Below are positions 61,120-64,000 of a stretch of 64,000 nucleotides of DNA, piece by piece. The position numbers were made by a program, and so were the translations under genes. Source of the DNA: an uncultured Bacilli bacterium (GTDB lineage Bacteria > Bacillota_I > Bacilli_A > RF39 > UBA660); NCBI GenBank assembly GCA_910578855.1, contig CAJTRV010000004.1:1-64000 (forward strand), in the 5' to 3' direction. The notes beneath the pieces were generated by a model. The model did not search any database. It had not been told where the DNA came from and was given only the letters and a program-made list of their open reading frames with translations. Position 1 is the stretch's first letter. Each line of letters starts with the position of its first letter.

Positions 61120-61395
61120 CTATTTATATAGACTTTTTATAACTCTATTAATGCAATCTTTGGCACTTCTGTTATTATTTGAAAAACTAATTTTTACTAA
61201 TGTCCCATTTACTTTAAAAGCATATGGATTCTTTGTGGAAGCAATAAAATCCAATATTCTTTCATTACTAGGTTTTCTTCTATCTATTTTTATATTTGTT
61301 ATTTCATCCACATCTTCTAATTTTACATCATCAAGATTTACATTTCTACATCTTTCTAATTTTTCTGCTAATTCTTTAATATTATATTTATTCAT
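61120..61395 (-). CDS. DUF6870-like small protein, paralogue 1 (91 aa)
   Basis: N-terminal half: MNKYNIKELAEKLER followed by NVNLDDVKLEDVDEITNI. C-terminal half: KIDRRKPSNERILDFIAS, then NPYAFKVNGTLVKISFS. Sequence of the type VDI...D(T/I)xID...S...ERIxxFxxxxxNPYxFKVxxxxVKxSF is the pattern of the DUF6870 family, common in mobile elements of Bacillota. Its first 47 codons are almost identical to paralogue 2. TTAACA-17-TATAAT (61438-61415) is a plausible promoter on the minus strand. The start is ATG 61395. Confidence 0.65.
   Translation of the reverse strand: MNKYNIKELAEKLERCRNVNLDDVKLEDVDEITNIKIDRRKPSNERILDFIASTKNPYAFKVNGTLVKISFSNNNRSAKDCINRVIKSLYK
61253..61395. repeat. 143-bp near-identical repeat, copy 1
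   Basis: By my reading it differs at 4 of 143 positions from 63401-63543, in the same orientation. It covers the 5' halves of the two DUF6870-like genes; identity falls sharply on the 3' side. A shared 10-mer AAATGTGCAA lies about 47 bp further out in both copies. Confidence 0.85.
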
Positions 61396-61477
61396 AAAAT
61401 CACACTCCATATTAATTATAAAATCAAATACAATTAATGTTAAATGTGCAATTTTTTATTATAAATGATAATCTTTA

Positions 61478-62503
61478 CTAATCTTTATTATTTTCTGAAG
61501 TTTCTAATAATTTTGTACTTTCAATAAATTTATCGAAGTCAGAAATATATAATTGGTCTTGTTTTTCCTTAAACTTATCATACTCTTTATATGCAAGTTC
61601 TTGAGCCACTTTATGAGATATTTTTCCTGCATCATGCAGTATTTCTTGCCCATTAAATTGTAAAAACGCATCCAATTTTTCTACCCAATCTTTCATTGTC
61701 ATCGCATTATGATTTTCTGCTTGTAATTCAGCATAATCTAAATACATAGTAACTATTCTATTTAAGTTTTTTAATTCTTTTTCTGTCAAATAATTTTTAG
61801 CAATATCAACATCATATTTATAAATCGTTCCATCAGGAGAACCTGTCCAATTTGTTAAACCCATATTGTCTTTTTCTGAATCAACTCTATTATAAATAAT
61901 CTCTGCAGCAGTATTACCAGTGACTGAATAATGAAGTTTATTCTGCACAGTTTTAAAAAAAGTTTTAGTGATTTCTGAATCTTTATCATAATCAACACTA
62001 CAAGATGAATATATATCTGTTATCTTTTGGTAAAATCTTCTTTCACTAGAACGAATATTTCTAATTCTTTCTAGTGTTCTTTCAAAATAATCTTCTCCAA
62101 AAATATAATTTGGATTTTTTAATCTCTCGTCATCCATAACAACGCCAGTAATTAAGTATTCTTTTAGAACTTTTGTTGCCCATATTCTAAATTGCGTTGC
62201 TTTTTTGGAATTAACTCTATAACCTACAGCAATAATCATATCTAAATTGTATATTTTAGATTTTCTTCCACCTGTACTTTCGTCGGAAATTCCGACAGAA
62301 GTTTCTTCCTTAAGTTCACCACTATTTAATATATTATTAATATGTTCTGTTATGGTACTTCTACCTACTCCAAATAATTCAGCAATCAAATTTTGCGTCA
62401 ACCAAATATCATTATTAATTAATAATACATTCACTTTGATATCATTATTATCATCACGATATATTAAAAAGTCGTGGGTAGTTATTTGTAAATTATTTTT
62501 CAT
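61478..62503 (-). CDS. RhuM-family protein (virulence RhuM)
   Basis: 341 aa. The N-terminal signature is VLLINNDIWLTQNLIAELF followed by GVGRSTITEHI, typical of RhuM proteins. GYRVNSKKATQFRIWATKVLKEYLI also belongs to it (key residues N-S-KKATQFRIWA, about 94-110). Then come the ERTLERIRNIRSSERRFYQKI helix and KLHYSVTGNTAAEII. The C-terminal helical region ends YDKFKEKQDQL. RhuM genes sit in genomic islands and beside restriction or abortive-infection systems; the biochemical role is not known. The N-terminal half resembles Bro-N/KilA-like HTH regions. GCGGTG precedes the ATG. Confidence 0.88.
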   Translation of the reverse strand: MKNNLQITTHDFLIYRDDNNDIKVNVLLINNDIWLTQNLIAELFGVGRSTITEHINNILNSGELKEETSVGISDESTGGRKSKIYNLDMIIAVGYRVNSKKATQFRIWATKVLKEYLITGVVMDDERLKNPNYIFGEDYFERTLERIRNIRSSERRFYQKITDIYSSCSVDYDKDSEITKTFFKTVQNKLHYSVTGNTAAEIIYNRVDSEKDNMGLTNWTGSPDGTIYKYDVDIAKNYLTEKELKNLNRIVTMYLDYAELQAENHNAMTMKDWVEKLDAFLQFNGQEILHDAGKISHKVAQELAYKEYDKFKEKQDQLYISDFDKFIESTKLLETSENNKD

Positions 62504-62655
62504 TTATTTTCACCGCTTTCTTATGTTCTTAAATGTCGTAATCACCTATCTAATTTCTATTATAAATAGCGCAAAAATTACTATATTTTTATGAATTTTT
62601 ATTGTTTTTTATCATTTTTTAATGAAAACATGCAAGATATAAATTGGATAGTTTC

Positions 62656-62748
62656 CTTTATTTATAAGGGTTTAAGGGTGTTCTTAATTAAATCGTAATC
62701 AACCAGTTTATGTTTGCCTGATTTTGTCGATTTTCATTATTCATTTAT
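62656..62748 (-). pseudogene. Degenerate second copy of the rbgA 5' end
   Basis: On the minus strand GGAAGTGAAATAAATG begins a frame MNNENRQNQANINW that then ends at a stop after four more codons. Intact rbgA begins MNDNKGQNTTINW after GGAAGTGAAACAAATG. RBS, start, and 13-14 codons correspond; similarity stops right after the codon for Trp. The piece follows the stop of the P-loop gene exactly as rbgA follows the 154-aa gene. The remaining DNA to 62656 shows a near-palindrome CCCTTATAAATAAAGG. No other gene in 62504-62744. Confidence 0.7.
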
Positions 62749-63254
62749 TTCACTTCCTTCAATTCAATATTATTTTCTAATAAAACGCTTTCTAATGTTT
62801 CATTTTCGTTTATAATATATAAGTTCTCATAATTTCTTTGCAAACAATCCTCATAGAATGGAACAAATACATTTCCCAAGCCACTAATAAAACTTTCATT
62901 ATTACCTCGATTTATACACTTTCTCTTTACATCTTCCCAATTATTAATATTAGGATATGCTATACTGTATTTAATATTATTTTTATCGAAATAATCGAAG
63001 TGTTCTGGTTTTAATTGAACTAAAACAACATCATATTCCTTTATAGCCATTCGAATGGCTTTATAGTAATTCTTTGGCCATTCACTATTTACTTCTCTTT
63101 TCGTTCCTTTTCTTGCTTCAACAGGTACATTTTCAAGATTAGTATTAATATATTTAAAATTACTCGATTCTAAATCAATTACATTCCTATATTTTTTACC
63201 CAAAATGCTTTTTCCACACGTTGCAAATCCTGCAATTATTATTCCCTTAGCCAT
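62745..63254 (-). CDS. P-loop NTPase, phage/mobile-element type, 169 aa
   Basis: N-terminal Walker A IIIAGFATCGKSILGKK (G-x4-GKS, near residue 6-18) and a probable Walker B-like VVLVQLKPEH (near 74). The size and opening resemble small adenylate-kinase-like P-loop proteins found in phages and islands; substrate unknown. The ATG overlaps the end of the DUF6870-like gene by 8 nt, so they are coupled. The stop codon (TAA) abuts the remnant rbgA start. Confidence 0.7.
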   Translation of the reverse strand: MAKGIIIAGFATCGKSILGKKYRNVIDLESSNFKYINTNLENVPVEARKGTKREVNSEWPKNYYKAIRMAIKEYDVVLVQLKPEHFDYFDKNNIKYSIAYPNINNWEDVKRKCINRGNNESFISGLGNVFVPFYEDCLQRNYENLYIINENETLESVLLENNIELKEVK

Positions 63255-63543
63255 TATTTACCTCTTGTCTATATAAATTTTCTAAAATTTTAGTTAAACA
63301 ATCATCTGCAGTTAAATTACTATTTTCTGAAAATCTTATTCTAACTAATTTCCCATTGACTTTAAATATATATGGGTTCTTTTTCTTCATTACAAACGCT
63401 AATATTCTTTCATTACTAGGTTTTCTTCTATCTATTTTTATATCTGTTATTTCATCCACATCTTCTAATTTTACATCGTCAAGATTTACATTTCTACATC
63501 TCTCTAATTTTTCTGCTAATTCTTTAATATTATGTTTATTCAT
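63247..63543 (-). CDS. DUF6870-like small protein, paralogue 2 (98 aa)
   Basis: Starts MNKHNIKELAEKLER and continues with NVNLDDVKLEDVDEITDI, like paralogue 1, then NPYIFKVNGKLVRIRFS and a diverged tail LYRQEVNNG. The first 47 codons match paralogue 1 at the DNA level except for four bases; after that the DNA differs widely. GAAGGT precedes ATG 63543. Followed by a different cargo gene (P-loop protein) with 8-nt overlap, whereas paralogue 1 is followed by the 154-aa gene. Confidence 0.65.
   Translation of the reverse strand: MNKHNIKELAEKLERCRNVNLDDVKLEDVDEITDIKIDRRKPSNERILAFVMKKKNPYIFKVNGKLVRIRFSENSNLTADDCLTKILENLYRQEVNNG
63401..63543. repeat. 143-bp near-identical repeat, copy 2
   Basis: Partner of 61253-61395, same orientation, 2.15 kb apart. 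Four mismatches seen by eye, at least two of them synonymous. Confidence 0.85.
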
Positions 63544-63606
63544 ATTATACCTTCTTTCTATAATAATTTTATTATTTAGAAAGAAATAACACAAATGTGC
63601 AAAATA

Positions 63607-63999
63607 CTAGATATTATCTTTTTCTCCTAATAGTTTTATCTTTTCTGCATTATTAAGTATATCAAGTTGATACTTAGCAATGCTACTTAATATTTCAAAT
63701 CTTTCTTCTTTGCTTTTTCCTTCTTTAATTAGTTCTGCATTATGTGATTCTAAATTAGATAATACTGTTAATTCATTTATCGATGCATAATCTCTAACAT
63801 TTGAGTTTTTTGCTAAATTCGGATTAAGTTCTCTCCATCTTTTAGCAGTTGTGTTAAATAAGGCAACATTTAAAATATCTGCTTCTTCTGCATACTTTAA
63901 CCATTCTCTATCTTTATAATAATCATTATCAGGTAATATATAATTTTTAATTGCATCTGTATGAATAAGATAATTATTTTTGGTTAAGATTCTTTTTAT
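63607..63999 (-). CDS. KilA-N domain protein, C-terminal 130 aa (cut by window edge)
   Basis: The frame is open from the right edge of the window to TAG at 63607. The visible sequence has the C-terminal signature of phage/ICE KilA-N proteins: WLKYAEEADILNVALFNTTAKRWRELNP, here at about residues 37-64 of the visible part (key DILNVALF...TAKRWRE), then NVRDYASINELTVLSNLES and ERFEILSSIAKYQL. KilA-N is a DNA-binding domain; it would lie outside the window. The gene marks this end as mobile-element DNA. It lies 64 nt upstream of the DUF6870-like paralogue 2. Confidence 0.8.
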   Translation of the reverse strand: MKRILTKNNYLIHTDAIKNYILPDNDYYKDREWLKYAEEADILNVALFNTTAKRWRELNPNLAKNSNVRDYASINELTVLSNLESHNAELIKEGKSKEERFEILSSIAKYQLDILNNAEKIKLLGEKDNI

Positions 64000-64000
64000 A

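Overview
The window is low-GC, gene-dense bacterial DNA, mostly read from the minus strand. It looks like an anaerobic, spore-forming member of the Bacillota, probably close to the Erysipelotrichia/Coprobacillus-type gut Bacilli. Three things point there: a split dcw cell-wall cluster headed by mraZ with its repeat operator; an sspI spore-protein gene and two tiny YjcZ-type genes; and fermentative enzymes (pyruvate phosphate dikinase, a single-chain pyruvate:ferredoxin oxidoreductase). The genus is inference only. Genes use TGA as a stop, so this is not a mycoplasma code.

Layout. 1-1.1 kb: two small zinc-ribbon genes (the first cut by the window edge), the 3' fragment of a tyrosine integrase, and a candidate small RNA on the minus strand. 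1.1-6.3 kb: recG and dnaE, separated by a second candidate small RNA on the plus strand. 6.4-12 kb: a kinase-fold protein, a membrane hybrid histidine kinase with an Hpt-REC partner, and an AMP-forming ligase. 12.1-21.7 kb: cell-wall block mraZ-rsmH-ftsL-pbpB, then a NodB deacetylase, then spoVD-mraY-ftsW/spoVE. 21.9-29.6 kb: tiny sporulation genes, prsA, truB, a lipoprotein, a zinc peptidase, cysS, an unknown gene and cysK. 29.7-31.2 kb: two tRNA genes, a decayed IS256-type transposase and an unknown fragment. 31.2-35 kb: a flavin oxidoreductase, a WYL regulator with a SIS-domain gene, and an FkbM methyltransferase. 35.1-42.2 kb: peptidoglycan-binding and lytic proteins and two large secreted or membrane proteins of unknown role. 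42.3-54.5 kb: sugar kinase, ppdK, xerC, a YtxH/DUF948 envelope operon, trmB, a Met/Pro/Gly-rich coat-like protein, DUF2207/LemA and sspI. 54.5-60.7 kb: nifJ, then rbgA-mrnC-rlmB-sigH. 60.6-64 kb: an accessory island with a KilA-N protein, two DUF6870-like paralogues, a P-loop protein, a RhuM-family protein and an unknown gene.

The most unusual signals are: (1) two putative structured small RNAs flanking recG, with an exact 8-nt complement (CCCCCUGA / UCAGGGGG) lying in predicted unpaired regions of both; (2) the accessory island upstream of rbgA, which carries a second, degenerate copy of the rbgA 5' end and two DUF6870-like genes whose first ~143 bp are almost identical while the rest diverges; (3) a long hairpin that covers the ribosome binding site of the SIS-domain gene behind a WYL regulator. 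No CRISPR array, rRNA or obvious riboswitch was seen. All family calls are from reading motifs; no database search was run.
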